Source of the DNA: Rubrobacter aplysinae
Lineage (GTDB): Bacteria > Actinomycetota > Rubrobacteria > Rubrobacterales > Rubrobacteraceae
Length of the DNA stretch: 64,000 bases
Assembly: GCF_001029505.1 (NCBI RefSeq)
Contig: NZ_LEKH01000008.1
Location: 1-64,000 of the forward strand
Direction of reading: 5' to 3'
Part shown: piece by piece, positions 39,796-48,673 of the stretch
Layout: each line of letters begins with the position of its first letter
Position numbering within the stretch: position 1 is the first letter of the stretch
Program-made: the position numbers and the translations under genes
The notes under the pieces: model-generated
Seen by the model: the letters and a program-made list of their open reading frames with translations, nothing else
What the model was told of the DNA's origin: nothing
The model's database searches: none

Positions 39796-40536
39796 TTAGC
39801 ACACGGCATACGCCTCGTAGAGCAGAATAGAGGCCGCGACCGCCGCGTTCAGCGAGGGCGCCTGAGCCGGCAGGCTAACCCGCCTATCGCAGGCGGCCTC
39901 CACCTCTTCCGGCAGCCCGCTCCCCTCCGAACCGACGACCACGAGCGTCTTGCCCTGGATCGCGGTCCGAGGGGACTCGCCACCTCCCGGCACGGCGGCC
40001 GCCGCACAGAAGCCAAGCTCACCGGCCAGCCCCACGAACCGGGCGCCGTCCACCTCCCGGGCGACCGGCGTGTGGAAGATGGATCCCATGGTGGCGCGGA
40101 CGGTCTTGGGATTATAGAGATCGGCGCAGCCCTTTGATAGCGCGACCCCGGCGCCGAAGGCGTGGGCGCTCCGGATCACGGTCCCCACGTTGCCCGGATC
40201 CTGTACGCCGTGTAGCAGCACAAGCCGCTCCCGGCCTTGCAGCAGCTCCTCCGCGGAGACGTCCAGAAAAGCGAAGACCCCGACCGGGCCGGTCGGGGTC
40301 TCCAGGGACGAGATCCGCTTTACGTCATCCTGCCCGGTAAACGTGGAGTACGCCGGTACCGGAGACTCCTCGAAGAGGCTACGGCCCTCAGCCAGGAACA
40401 GGCGTTCGGACTCGCGGTGCTTCTTTTGCCTGAGCTTGGCGGCGCGCTTGGCGGACATCTCCGGCGGACCGCCGGTCTGTAAGTCTCTTCTCGCCTCGTC
40501 TCTCCTAATCCTTCCGAGCAGCCTTCTCCGCTTCAC
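39796..40536 (-). CDS. SpoU/TrmH-family RNA 2'-O-methyltransferase
   Basis: This 246-residue protein has the SPOUT knot motifs HGVQDPGNVGTVIRSAHAFG, VVVGSEGSGLPEEV and PSLNAAVAASILLYE, so it methylates ribose 2'-OH of rRNA or tRNA. The N-terminal substrate-binding domain (about 30-95, SERLFLAEGRSLFEES) appears shortened. The first 26 residues are basic and uncertain; the GTG at 40536 and the ATG at 40458 are both possible starts. It lies between rplT and pheS in a translation gene group. Confidence 0.88.
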   Translation of the reverse strand: MKRRRLLGRIRRDEARRDLQTGGPPEMSAKRAAKLRQKKHRESERLFLAEGRSLFEESPVPAYSTFTGQDDVKRISSLETPTGPVGVFAFLDVSAEELLQGRERLVLLHGVQDPGNVGTVIRSAHAFGAGVALSKGCADLYNPKTVRATMGSIFHTPVAREVDGARFVGLAGELGFCAAAAVPGGGESPRTAIQGKTLVVVGSEGSGLPEEVEAACDRRVSLPAQAPSLNAAVAASILLYEAYAVC

Positions 40537-40615
40537 CGGCCGCGATACGGCGTAGTACGGTCCTGCTACCCGGAGACCCCAGGCTTCACGTTACTCTCCC
40601 TACGCCTCCAGGGGA

Positions 40616-40987
40616 CTACTCCGCAGACTGACCGCCGAGCGCACCCTTGGCCTGTGAGGCGACGGCGGCGAACGCGGCGGGCTCGGTCGCGGCGAGATCG
40701 GCGAGAACCTTGCGATCCAGGTCTACCTCAGCGAGCCGGACGCCGTTCATGAACTGCGAGTAGGACAGCCCGTTCTGCCGGGCGGCGGCGTTGATGCGCT
40801 GGATCCAGAGCCGCCGGAAGTCGCGCTTGCGCTGCTTACGCCCCTCGTAGGCATAGACGCCGCTCTTCCACACCTGCTCCTTGGCCCTCTTGTACGAGGT
40901 GTGCTTCGTGCCCTTGTAGCCTTTGGCCTGATCCAGGGTCTTACGCCGCTTCTTGCGGGCGTGGATGCTACGTGCCGTGCGCGCCAC
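40616..40987 (-). CDS. rplT: 50S ribosomal protein L20
   Basis: L20 is an early 50S assembly protein. The 123-residue sequence starts MARTARSIHARKKRRKTLDQAKGYKG and contains the conserved RDFRRLWIQRINAAARQNGLSYSQFMNG. It starts one base after rpmI ends, so the two are co-translated. In many bacteria L20 represses the infC-rpmI-rplT operon through a leader RNA; here a 237-bp gap before rpmI could hold such a site, not shown. Confidence 0.97.
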   Translation of the reverse strand: MARTARSIHARKKRRKTLDQAKGYKGTKHTSYKRAKEQVWKSGVYAYEGRKQRKRDFRRLWIQRINAAARQNGLSYSQFMNGVRLAEVDLDRKVLADLAATEPAAFAAVASQAKGALGGQSAE

Positions 40988-40988
40988 T

Positions 40989-41186
40989 CTATCGCCTCCT
41001 CAACAACCGCAGGATACGCCCCTCGTCGGCGGCGTTGACGGTAGTCTCCGTGGAGAGACGCCGCTTGCGCTTGGGGCTCTTCTTCTCCAGAATGTGGTTG
41101 TGGCCGCTGCGCCGCCGCTTGAGCTTACCCTTTTTGGTACTCTCGAAGCGCCCGGCGGCACCCTTGTGGGTCTTCATCTTGGGCAT
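40989..41186 (-). CDS. rpmI: 50S ribosomal protein L35
   Basis: This 65-residue, very basic protein matches L35: MPKMKTHKGAAGRFESTKKGKLKRRRSGHNHILEKKSPKRKRRL. The ATG has GGAGGAG upstream. Order infC-rpmI-rplT is conserved. A 237-bp gap to infC holds a possible promoter and a short hairpin. Confidence 0.97.
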   Translation of the reverse strand: MPKMKTHKGAAGRFESTKKGKLKRRRSGHNHILEKKSPKRKRRLSTETTVNAADEGRILRLLRRR

Positions 41187-41314
41187 TGCTTCTCCTCCGC
41201 GTTTTTGTCCGCTTACTTCCGGTTACTTACAGTCGCCCGACATCGAGGGCTAACGGCACGGGAGTGAGCCGCTTCGCTCCCCCGAGACTCTACGTCTCGT
41301 GTATCGAGCGCGTT

Positions 41315-41320
41315 ATTGTA
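41315..41320 (-). promoter_or_regulatory. Possible rpmI-rplT promoter (-10 box)
   Basis: TACAAT on the minus strand, about 130 bp before rpmI, with only a weak -35 (TTACGC at 17 bp). A 6-bp hairpin (CGAGAC/GTCTCG) follows. It would give rpmI-rplT their own transcript apart from infC. Confidence 0.35.
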
Positions 41321-41403
41321 GCAAAGAGTTACAGCCAGCGTAACGTCGCGTTCTAGCGCCGGTCCCGAAGCGTACCGAAAGATGCGGCTGCTCATGGTTG
41401 TTA

Positions 41404-41433
41404 CTAGCTGCTTCTAGGTGCTGCTAGTTGCTG
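41404..41433. repeat. Three 10-bp tandem repeats at the infC stop
   Basis: CTAGCTGCTT, CTAGGTGCTG and CTAGTTGCTG (41404-41433) lie in tandem. Each copy contains CTAG, and the infC stop codon is in the last one. Confidence 0.75.
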
Positions 41434-41987
41434 GCCGGGCTTTTCTCCCGGTCCTTGTTCTGCTCTTTTTGCTCTTTCTGGTCTTTCTTGGCGCCCTCTT
41501 TCTTGGGGACCAGCACCATAACCATGTTGCGCCCGTCGAGCTTGGGCTGGCTCTCGATACGGCCGAGATCCTCGAGGTCCTCGGAGAGCCGGCGCAGGAG
41601 CTTCTCTCCCAGGTCCGGGTGCTGAACCTCGCGGCCCCGGAACATGATGGTTACCTTGACCTTGTCGCCGCCCTTGAGGAAACGCTCGACGTGGCCCTTC
41701 TTGGTCTCGAAGTCGTGGTCACCGATCTTGGGCCGGAGCTTGATCTCCCGCACGTTGACGTTGACCTGCTTCTTGCGGGCCGCCTTGCGATCCTGCTCCT
41801 TCTGGTACTTGTACTTGCCGTAGTCCATGATCCGGACCACGGGCGGGTCGGCGTTCGGGGCCACCTCGACGAGGTCCAGGTTCCTGGTCTCGGCATACTC
41901 GGTGGCTTCCCGGATGTGCTTTATGCCGAGCTGCTCACCGTCGGGCGAGATCAGGCGCACCGAGCGGGCGCGGATCTGGCCGTTTAT
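41424..41987 (-). CDS. infC: Translation initiation factor IF-3
   Basis: IF-3 stops 50S joining and checks start codons. The protein has the N-domain INGQIRARSVRLISPDGEQLGI, the linker YKYQKEQDRKAARKKQ and the C-domain EIKLRPKIGDHDFETK. A GTG at 41960 would cut off the conserved INGQIRARS, yet no ATG, GTG or TTG lies upstream in frame. I extend to the ATA at 41987 as the minimal conserved start. infC is known to use a rare start (AUU in E. coli) for self-regulation. An AAGGAG lies about 35 bases farther upstream. The C-terminus ends in a lysine/glutamate tail with nine-base in-frame repeats (KEQKEQNKD). Confidence 0.9.
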   Translation of the reverse strand: MNGQIRARSVRLISPDGEQLGIKHIREATEYAETRNLDLVEVAPNADPPVVRIMDYGKYKYQKEQDRKAARKKQVNVNVREIKLRPKIGDHDFETKKGHVERFLKGGDKVKVTIMFRGREVQHPDLGEKLLRRLSEDLEDLGRIESQPKLDGRNMVMVLVPKKEGAKKDQKEQKEQNKDREKSPASN

Positions 41988-42133
41988 CCTGGAATCTTCT
42001 TCGGAAGCTACTGTACACCACTCCTTCCAGAGTCTATCTCTAGGGTCCGCGAAACTCTCCGGCGCATCGTTCCGAGCGCCGCAAGAGGGGTGCGGTTCCC
42101 CTTCACTGGCTAAATTATATAACCTCGGCGCTC

Positions 42134-44074
42134 TTACTGTCCATAAGAATCACGCGCTGCAATCTCCGCGACCACGTCGTCCGCAAAGTCGGAGAGATTC
42201 GCGTCCTCGCCGGTCTTCTGTCCCCGCCGCCGGACGTTGACCTTCTCCTCCTCCGCCTCGCGGCCGCCCACGATGAGCTGATACGGCACCTTCTGACGAG
42301 CGTTCAGGCGGATCTTCTTCTGCATCGTGTTCTCCGAGTCGTCCACCTCGACACGCACGCCGCGACCGGCTAGCTCCCCTTCCACCCGGCGGGCGTACTC
42401 CAGATGCTCGTCCGACACCGGCACGACCACCGCCTGCACCGGCGAGAGCCAGGTCGGGAACGCGCCCCCGAACTGCTCTATGAGCACCGCCATGAACCGC
42501 TCCGTGGTCCCGGTAACGGCCCGGTGCAGCAGCACCGGCGTGTGCTTCTCGCCGTCCTCGCCGGTGTACTCGCAGCCCAGACGCCCCGGCTGTATGAAGT
42601 CCACCTGTATGGTCGAGAGCTGCCACTCCCGGCCCAGGACGTCCTTCGCCATGAAGTCGGCCTTCGGGCCGTAGAACGCGGCCTCGCCCTCGACGGCCTC
42701 GTAGCTTATCCCGGCAGCGTCGAGCGCCTCGCGCAGGGCGGCCTCGGCGCGGGTCCACTTCTCGTCGTCGGCGATGTACTTGGCGGCGTCCGGGTCGCGC
42801 AGGGAGAGCCGCACGGAGTAGTCGGCGAGGCCGTATGTGTCCAGAACCTCGCGGATGATCTCTAACGCCCGCGCGAACTCTTCCTGGATCTGCTCCGCCG
42901 TGCAGAAAACGTGGGCGTCGTCCTGGGTGAGACTGCGTACCCGCGTGAGGCCGTTGAGCTCGCCGCTCTTCTCGTAGCGGTACAGCGTGGCGAACTCGGC
43001 GTAGCGCACCGGTAGGTCGCGGTAGGAGTGGGCCCGGGCGTTGAACAGCGTCATGTGAGACGGGCAGTTCATGGGCTTCAGCCGGTAGCTCGTCTCACCG
43101 TCGGTCATGGGCGGGAACATGGCGTCGCGGTAGTGCTCCAGGTGCCCCGACCGCTCGTACAGCCGCTCGTTTACGAGATGTCCGGTCCACACGTGATCGT
43201 AGCCGTGCCGGGTCTGCACCTCTCGCACGTAGGACTCCATCTCGTGCCGCAGAGTCTCGCCCTTGGGCAAGAATAGCGGTATCCCGGCGCCGACCTCGGG
43301 CGAGAAGGTAAACAGGTCGAGGTCCTTGCCGATCTGGCGGTGGTCGCGGGCCCTCGCTTCCTCCAGGCGGTTCAGATACCCTTTGAGCTCCTTCTCGGTA
43401 GGCCAGGCGGTGCCGTAGATGCGGGTCAGCATCGGGTTGTTCTCGTCGCCACGCCAGTAGGCCCCGGCCAGGTTCAGGAGCTTGAACGAGCCCAAGCGGC
43501 CGGTCGAGGGCACGTGCGGACCGCGGCACAGGTCGTAGAAGTCGCCCTGTTTGTACACGGAGATCCCACCATCCGGCAGCTCCCGGATGAGCTCCATCTT
43601 GTACGGGTTGTCGCCGAAGAGCTCCTCGGCCTCCTCGCGGCTGGTCTCGCGCCGCTCGATGGGCAGGTCCCGGGAGAGGATCTCGCGCATCCGCTCCTCT
43701 ATCCCTGGCAGGTCGTCGTCGGTGAGCCTCCCGGCCACGTCTATGTCGTAGTAGAAGCCGTCCTGTATCGGCGGCCCGATGGAAAGCTTGCTCCCCGGAT
43801 ACAGCTCGGTTATGGCCTGTGCCATCGCGTGCGCCGTGGAGTGCCGCAACACGTAAAGCCCGTCGGGCGAGTCGGCGGTCACCACCTCGAATAGCGGCGC
43901 GTCACCGCTACCTGCCCCGTCCACCGGCGAGCCCAGGTCCACCACCTCGCCGTCGAGCTTCGCCACGACCGCGTCGCGCGCCAGGCGCTTTCCTATCTTC
44001 TCCGCGACCTGCCCGGCTTTCTCACCGGGCTCCACGGCCAACTCCCGGCCGTCGGGAAGCCTAACCTCTGCCAT
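42134..44074 (-). CDS. thrS: Threonyl-tRNA synthetase
   Basis: ThrS charges tRNA-Thr. The 646-residue class II enzyme has an N-terminal TGS domain (AEVRLPDGRELAVEPGEKAG), the editing domain with HSTAHAMAQAITELYPG, motif 2 and the zinc ligand in MNCPSHM, and the anticodon-binding C-terminus. Length is normal. It lies upstream of infC on the same strand with 146 bp between the ATA and the thrS stop. Confidence 0.96.
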   Translation of the reverse strand: MAEVRLPDGRELAVEPGEKAGQVAEKIGKRLARDAVVAKLDGEVVDLGSPVDGAGSGDAPLFEVVTADSPDGLYVLRHSTAHAMAQAITELYPGSKLSIGPPIQDGFYYDIDVAGRLTDDDLPGIEERMREILSRDLPIERRETSREEAEELFGDNPYKMELIRELPDGGISVYKQGDFYDLCRGPHVPSTGRLGSFKLLNLAGAYWRGDENNPMLTRIYGTAWPTEKELKGYLNRLEEARARDHRQIGKDLDLFTFSPEVGAGIPLFLPKGETLRHEMESYVREVQTRHGYDHVWTGHLVNERLYERSGHLEHYRDAMFPPMTDGETSYRLKPMNCPSHMTLFNARAHSYRDLPVRYAEFATLYRYEKSGELNGLTRVRSLTQDDAHVFCTAEQIQEEFARALEIIREVLDTYGLADYSVRLSLRDPDAAKYIADDEKWTRAEAALREALDAAGISYEAVEGEAAFYGPKADFMAKDVLGREWQLSTIQVDFIQPGRLGCEYTGEDGEKHTPVLLHRAVTGTTERFMAVLIEQFGGAFPTWLSPVQAVVVPVSDEHLEYARRVEGELAGRGVRVEVDDSENTMQKKIRLNARQKVPYQLIVGGREAEEEKVNVRRRGQKTGEDANLSDFADDVVAEIAARDSYGQ

Positions 44075-44124
44075 GCTCCGCCATCTTCTCTATATCTCTT
44101 GCGGCGCTTTTGCGTCCGTAGGAA

Positions 44125-44352
44125 TCAACCACCGGAGCCGCCCTTGGCCTGACGTCTGATCTCGGCACACATCGTGCAGACGTCGGCGTCGTTGAAGCTG
44201 CGGCCGGTCCTCTCCACCCTTCCCGGACGGGTCTCGCCACACAGGCTCTTGGAGACGTCCTCCTCCGGGAAGTAGTTCCAGAAGTGCAGTATCGGGCGAT
44301 CGTCGTCCCCACTCCCCTGCGACGTCTTCGGCTCTAGAACTCTCTCGGTCAA
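44125..44352 (-). CDS. Small zinc-ribbon protein, DUF3039-like
   Basis: This 75-residue protein has HFWNYFPEEDVSKSLCGE followed by DVCTMCAEIRRQ. The pattern (His, Cys-Gly, then CxxC) resembles actinobacterial DUF3039 zinc-ribbon proteins of unknown role. I prefer the TTG at 44352, preceded by GGGAGGTGG; the frame opens at a TTG at 44370. It ends 50 bp before thrS. The 300 bp upstream toward the tRNAs holds no gene I can support. Confidence 0.6.
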   Translation of the reverse strand: MTERVLEPKTSQGSGDDDRPILHFWNYFPEEDVSKSLCGETRPGRVERTGRSFNDADVCTMCAEIRRQAKGGSGG

Positions 44353-44652
44353 GACCACCTCCCGATCCAACGGCTACTCTTAGCCTTTAACTTCCCGGCT
44401 TGCCTCTCTGTTACCTCTCGATTGTATACCCGGACTTCTCACCCGGGCCTCTCGCATATTCGCGTGGCTCGGCACGCCTCCAAAACAGTATGGGCACTTG
44501 CTCCAACCACTCTTGCGACCGGAGCCGGGATAACTGTAATTGACTGTTATGCCCTGGCGCAACGTGGCGCGGCTCAAAGATCATGGAGTGGTTGGTGTAA
44601 CTTAGAGAACCGGAGAAAGCCTTTACCCGTTTTACTTGCCGACTTTACGAAG

Positions 44653-44724
44653 TGGGCGATGCTGGATTCGAACCAGCGACTTCTTCCATGTCAAGGAAGC
44701 GCTCTCCCTCTGAGCTAATCGCCC
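44653..44724 (-). tRNA. tRNA-Val (anticodon GAC)
   Basis: The acceptor arms GGGCGAT and ATCGCCC pair, the D- and T-arms are standard (GTTCGAATC), and the anticodon loop TTGACAT between CTTCC and GGAAG gives GAC. The 3' CCA is not encoded. Confidence 0.95.
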
Positions 44725-44744
44725 CCGCATCGTCTCGCTCCGAG

Positions 44745-44815
44745 AGGCGGCACCCGGAATCGAACCGGGGTACAGGGTTTTGCAGACCCTTGCCTAACCA
44801 CTCGGCCATGCCGCC
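44745..44815 (-). tRNA. tRNA-Cys (anticodon GCA)
   Basis: Acceptor GGCGGCA pairs with TGCCGCC, and the anticodon loop CTGCAAA between AGGGT and ACCCT gives GCA. The T-loop GTTCGATTC is standard. CCA is not encoded. Confidence 0.95.
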
Positions 44816-44860
44816 AAGCCCGCCGCCTGACCCTGCCGCTGAATCACCGAGCGGCGAAAG

Positions 44861-44933
44861 AGCGGAAGACGGGATTCGAACCCGCGACCCTCACCATGGC
44901 AAGGTGATGCTCTACCAACTGAGCTACTTCCGC
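44861..44933 (-). tRNA. tRNA-Gly (anticodon GCC)
   Basis: Acceptor GCGGAAG pairs with CTTCCGC, and the anticodon loop TTGCCAT between TCACC and GGTGA gives GCC. It is the first of three tRNAs in a row on this strand (Gly, Cys, Val). CCA is not encoded. Confidence 0.95.
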
Positions 44934-44970
44934 CTGTCAGCGGAGATAATGTAGCACGGCCCTCCGGCTC

Positions 44971-45513
44971 TTACAAGCGGCCTCCGAAACGCCTTTTCCG
45001 GGAGAAAACCAGGTAGCGCATTATAAAGAAGCTCATCACCGAGGCGGTTATCACGGAGATGGTTTTCGAGATGTTCTCCCCGACGAACGGCGGCAGGGTC
45101 GTATACCAGGACAACAGGTGTATGCACATCCAGAATAGGCCGCTGCTAACCCCGATGTTGAGCAGAGCCTGGAGCGCGAACAGCGTCCTCTGGCGGCCGC
45201 TGGGCTCGGCGTGCTCGCGGAAGGTCCAGAACGCGTTGCCCAGATAGCTGTTGAGGTTGGCGGCGACGAGCGCAATCAGGTTATACAGGACCACGTTGGT
45301 GGTGCTATCGGTCGGATACAACCATAGCAGCAGGTTGAGTACGGCGAAGTCCACGACGGCGTTGGCTGCCCCGACGATCGAAAACTTGGAGAAGCGGAAC
45401 CCGAAGTTTTTTATGCGCTGTTGCAGAGAGTGCCCTTTGGCCGGCTGCCCTTCACCCGGCCTTGGACTATCGGGGACGGCCTCGGGCGTATCGCCCCGGC
45501 TCGCGCGGTTCAC
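44971..45513 (-). CDS. GtrA-family membrane protein
   Basis: GtrA proteins have four membrane helices and are thought to help move lipid-linked sugars across the membrane. The 180-residue protein has FSKFSIVGAANAVVDFAVLNLLL, NLNSYLGNAFWTFRE and two more helices (about 105-130, 140-160), then a basic end. I place the start at a GTG (45513) overlapping the stop of the glycosyltransferase as GTGA; the longer open frame upstream is its shadow. The pair suggests cell envelope glycan assembly. Confidence 0.9.
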   Translation of the reverse strand: MNRASRGDTPEAVPDSPRPGEGQPAKGHSLQQRIKNFGFRFSKFSIVGAANAVVDFAVLNLLLWLYPTDSTTNVVLYNLIALVAANLNSYLGNAFWTFREHAEPSGRQRTLFALQALLNIGVSSGLFWMCIHLLSWYTTLPPFVGENISKTISVITASVMSFFIMRYLVFSRKRRFGGRL

Positions 45514-46643
45514 CCGGCTCCGCCGGAGACGTCCCGCGCCTCGCCATAGAGATCGCGCAGCCTCCGGGTGGCGACGGTCCAGTCGCGCTTCTCGGCAGTG
45601 GCGCGGGCGTTGCGGGATAGCTTCTCCCTGAGCCCCGCGTCGCCCAGGAGCCTCCGAGCCTGCCCCACCAGGCTCTCCTCGGAGCCGGGCTCGAAGATCA
45701 GGCCGTCGTGACCCTCGTCCAGTATCTCCTCGGAGGCCCCGCTGCGGGCGGCGAGCACCGGTACGCCGGAGGCCAGGGCCTCTATCGTGACCATGCCGAG
45801 GGTCTCGGTGGTGGAGGGCAGCACGAAAACGTCCACCGAGGCGAGTGCCCCGGCCAGATCCTCTCCCTGGAGAAGCCCGGTAAAGACCGTCGGCGTCCCG
45901 GCGAACTCGCGCTCGGTGGCCCGCCGCGCCGGGCCGTCGCCGATGATCGCCATCCTGGTGTCCGGCACCCTTTCGAGAATGGCCCGCGCCTGTCCGATGT
46001 TCTTCTCCGGGGCGACGCGTCCGACGAAGGCGAGGATCATCTTCTCCGGGTCGCCCCCGGAGAGCTTCCGCCGCCAACGCTCGCCGGCCTTGTCCGGGTG
46101 GAAGAGCGCGGAATCTACCCCGTGGGGCCAGACCCTCACGCGCTTTATCCCGTCTTTGACGAGATCCTCTCTCACGGACTCGGAGGTACACAGGTTGACG
46201 TCTGCCTGATTGTGCAGCATCCGGGTGGTCCGGCGGGTAAACCCTTCCAAAAAGCCCAGGTTGTAGTACCGGGCGTAGGCCGCGACGTTGGTGTGATAAG
46301 AGGCCACCAGCGGTATCCGGTTACGACGGGCGTGGTAGATGCCTCCAAGCCCGAGGAGTATGGGGTTGACGACGTGGATCACGTCCGGCCGGAACCTCCG
46401 CAGCGCCCGTCCTACCCCGGGATGAGGCGGGGCGAGCCGTATCTGCGGGTAGGGCGGGAAGGCCACGCCAGGGAAGCCCACGACCTCGGCCCCGGCGTAG
46501 CTCCGTGGCATCCCCTTCGTACGGGGAGCCAGGACCATCACCTCGTCGCCCATCCGGGTAAGCCCGCTTATGGTGTGCCGCAGACGGGTTACCACCCCGT
46601 CCGTGGCCGGCAGGAAAGTCTCCGTAAAGATCGCGACGCGCAA
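45510..46643 (-). CDS. GT4 glycosyltransferase, MgtA/PimB-like
   Basis: This 377-residue enzyme is a GT-B fold glycosyltransferase. It has the N-terminal nucleotide-sugar pattern FTETFLPATDGVVTRLRHT, WPHGVDSALFHP, FVGRVAPEKNI and the donor-binding LPSTTETLGMVTIEALASGVPVLA (Glu repeat EX7E-like). These match GDP-mannose-dependent alpha-mannosyltransferases acting on lipid acceptors. Exact donor and acceptor cannot be told. It is translationally coupled to gtrA. Confidence 0.87.
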   Translation of the reverse strand: MRVAIFTETFLPATDGVVTRLRHTISGLTRMGDEVMVLAPRTKGMPRSYAGAEVVGFPGVAFPPYPQIRLAPPHPGVGRALRRFRPDVIHVVNPILLGLGGIYHARRNRIPLVASYHTNVAAYARYYNLGFLEGFTRRTTRMLHNQADVNLCTSESVREDLVKDGIKRVRVWPHGVDSALFHPDKAGERWRRKLSGGDPEKMILAFVGRVAPEKNIGQARAILERVPDTRMAIIGDGPARRATEREFAGTPTVFTGLLQGEDLAGALASVDVFVLPSTTETLGMVTIEALASGVPVLAARSGASEEILDEGHDGLIFEPGSEESLVGQARRLLGDAGLREKLSRNARATAEKRDWTVATRRLRDLYGEARDVSGGAG

Positions 46644-46755
46644 CGCGCTAGACCATCCCCCCTCGACACCGGACTCCAGACCTCATCCGCCGGACGCCAC
46701 ACCCTTCATGCAGCTCCATGCCCTTTCAGGCGCGACGCCGGCGATCCGGGGATTA

Positions 46756-46782
46756 TAGGCGCTACAGGCGCTACGGGTGCTA
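46756..46782. repeat. Three 9-bp tandem repeats
   Basis: GGCGCTACA, GGCGCTACG and GGTGCTATA stand in tandem in the 188-bp gap between the isocitrate dehydrogenase and glycosyltransferase genes. Confidence 0.65.
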
Positions 46783-46831
46783 TATGTGCCCGGATCGCCA
46801 CCAGGGTAAGCAGCAGACTCCGGGAGCCGGG

Positions 46832-47836
46832 CTACAAATTATCTACGATGGCCTCCGTGAACTCGCTGGTGCCGGCCGTGCCGCCGAGGTCCTTGGTGCG
46901 AGTCTCGGGCTTTGAGAGCGCCTTCTCGATGCCGGACTGCATCCGGTAGGCGGCCTCGTTCATGCTCAGGTAGGTGAGCATGCTCTTGGCAGACAGGAGC
47001 GTCGCCAGCGGGTTGACCCGGTTCTGGCCGACGTACTTCGGGGTGGAGCCGTGGACCGGCTCGAAGAGCGCGAGACCGTCGCCGATGTTTGCGCCCGGGG
47101 CGACCCCGAGCCCGCCGGTAAGCCCGGCGCACTCGTCGGAGAGGATGTCGCCGTAGAGGTTCGGGCAGACGAGCACGTCGTACTCGTTTGGCTTGGTGAC
47201 GAGCTGCATCGCCATGTTGTCCACGATGCGGTCGTCTATCTCCTCGAAGTCGTTCTCGTACTCCCCCGCGACCTCGTAGAACACGTCCCTAAAGAGACCG
47301 TCGGTGTACTTCATGATGTTCGCCTTGTGGACGACGGTTATGCGCTTGCGGCCCTGCTCCTTGGACCGCTCGAAGGCGAGGCGGCACAGGCGCTCGGTAC
47401 CCTCGCGGGTAATGATCTTGATGGACTCGGCGGCGTGACGGCCCACGGTGTGTTCGATGCCGGCGTACAGGTCCTCCGTGTTCTCCCGGTACAGGACGAT
47501 GTCTATGTCCTTATACGGCAGGTCTATGCCGGGCAGGGAGAGCGAGGGCCGGACGTTTGCGTACAGGTCGAGCTCCTTGCGCAGCGCCACGTTTACCGAG
47601 CGGAAACCCGTGCCGACCGGCGTGGTAAGCGGTCCCTTGATGGCGACCTTGTTACGCCGGACGGACTCCAGCACGGACTCCGGTAGCGGGGTCCCCTCCT
47701 TCTCCATCATGGCCTCGCCGGCCTCGGCGACCTCCCACTCTATCCCGACCTCCAGAGCGTCTACCACCCGCCGTACGGAATCCGTGAGGTCGGGGCCTAC
47801 GCCGTCGCCGGGTATCAAGGTAACCGTCTGAGCCAT
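46832..47836 (-). CDS. Isocitrate dehydrogenase, NAD-type
   Basis: This 334-residue decarboxylating dehydrogenase converts isocitrate to 2-oxoglutarate. It has IPGDGVGPDLTDSV, the substrate motif GPLTTPVGTGFRSVNVALRKELDLYANVRP, YRENTEDLYAGIEH (Tyr), KANIMKYTDG and the NAD-binding GDGLALFEPVHGSTPKYVG. It is the short monomer type like the eukaryotic NAD enzyme and Thermus homologues; isopropylmalate dehydrogenase is less likely because of the RENTEDLYAGIE motif. Good AAGGGAG before the ATG. Confidence 0.9.
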   Translation of the reverse strand: MAQTVTLIPGDGVGPDLTDSVRRVVDALEVGIEWEVAEAGEAMMEKEGTPLPESVLESVRRNKVAIKGPLTTPVGTGFRSVNVALRKELDLYANVRPSLSLPGIDLPYKDIDIVLYRENTEDLYAGIEHTVGRHAAESIKIITREGTERLCRLAFERSKEQGRKRITVVHKANIMKYTDGLFRDVFYEVAGEYENDFEEIDDRIVDNMAMQLVTKPNEYDVLVCPNLYGDILSDECAGLTGGLGVAPGANIGDGLALFEPVHGSTPKYVGQNRVNPLATLLSAKSMLTYLSMNEAAYRMQSGIEKALSKPETRTKDLGGTAGTSEFTEAIVDNL

Positions 47837-48001
47837 TATCCGATGCTCCCTTCAAAGTCTGTAAACGCCGTAGAAAACTCGCCTAGTATAGCGGTCGTCG
47901 GCAAAGGTGGCTAACGTGCCGGTGGCCCGAGCAGCGCAAAAAGGCCAGAGGAAACAGACTCTCATACTACCCACATGCTACCCACGGAGACCCGCGCCGG
48001 G

Positions 48002-48673
48002 CTAGCGTCCGCCGATAAGGAGCCCGACGAGTACGGAGAACGCCACGAGCGCGAAAAGCAGGAGAACCACGGCGGCGGGTACCAGCACGACCAGCACGGC
48101 CCGGCCCGTGGTGGTGGAGTGAACCTCCCGGATACCGAGGATGGCCAGGATCACGCCCCACACGAGGGCGACCAGCCCACCGAGGATGGGTACCCAGCTT
48201 ACGAGTGAGGTCGCGGACACGTAGGAGACCACCCGGAAAGTAGACCAGTAGCCCGCGTTGTCCGGGCGCACGAACAGCATGACGAACAGGTGAGAGATAC
48301 CGGCCCAGATAAAGAGCCCGATGGGCGTCAGTATCGGGGTGAAGATAAGACCACCCACGAAGCCCCCGACGGCCCCGCCAATACCCTGATCCCCGATGCC
48401 CACCACGGCCGCGAAGATGGTGATGAGCCCACCCAAAAACGCCCCGATAAGGGCGCAGATCACCGCGAAGCCTATGGGGTTGAGCAGCCCGTCTCGCAGA
48501 GCTACGCCTCTGAAAAATTCCGCCGGTTGCACTATCAGAGCCCGAACCGTGGCGACGAAGCTGTCTACGGGATCCGAGAGTGAGTACCCTCCGCCTCCCG
48601 GGTTTCCGCCGCGGCTTGCTCCCTGTGACGAGCTTCCGGTCTCTTCCCTGCTAGATCCGGTATCGAACTCCAT
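48002..48673 (-). CDS. Yip1-domain membrane protein
   Basis: This 223-residue protein has a hydrophilic serine/glycine-rich N-terminus (about 1-30), then a Yip1-type membrane domain with five helices, starting PVDSFVATVRALIVQPAEFFRGVA, a typical bacterial Yip1 opening. The function is unknown; relatives are named for a role in vesicle transport in eukaryotes, which does not apply here. I chose the ATG at 48673 (AAGGGAG upstream). Confidence 0.82.
   Translation of the reverse strand: MEFDTGSSREETGSSSQGASRGGNPGGGGYSLSDPVDSFVATVRALIVQPAEFFRGVALRDGLLNPIGFAVICALIGAFLGGLITIFAAVVGIGDQGIGGAVGGFVGGLIFTPILTPIGLFIWAGISHLFVMLFVRPDNAGYWSTFRVVSYVSATSLVSWVPILGGLVALVWGVILAILGIREVHSTTTGRAVLVVLVPAAVVLLLFALVAFSVLVGLLIGGR

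Noticed and set aside
44380-44577. 65-residue frame with a CPYC motif next to tRNA-Val, a possible integrase or zinc-finger remnant
   Set aside because: No ribosome-binding site, no match I recognise and no attachment-site duplication of the tRNA end; I leave it as unannotated.
45514-46191. Open frame that would extend GtrA to 406 residues
   Set aside because: Shadow of the glycosyltransferase gene in another frame; the GTGA overlap gives a better start.
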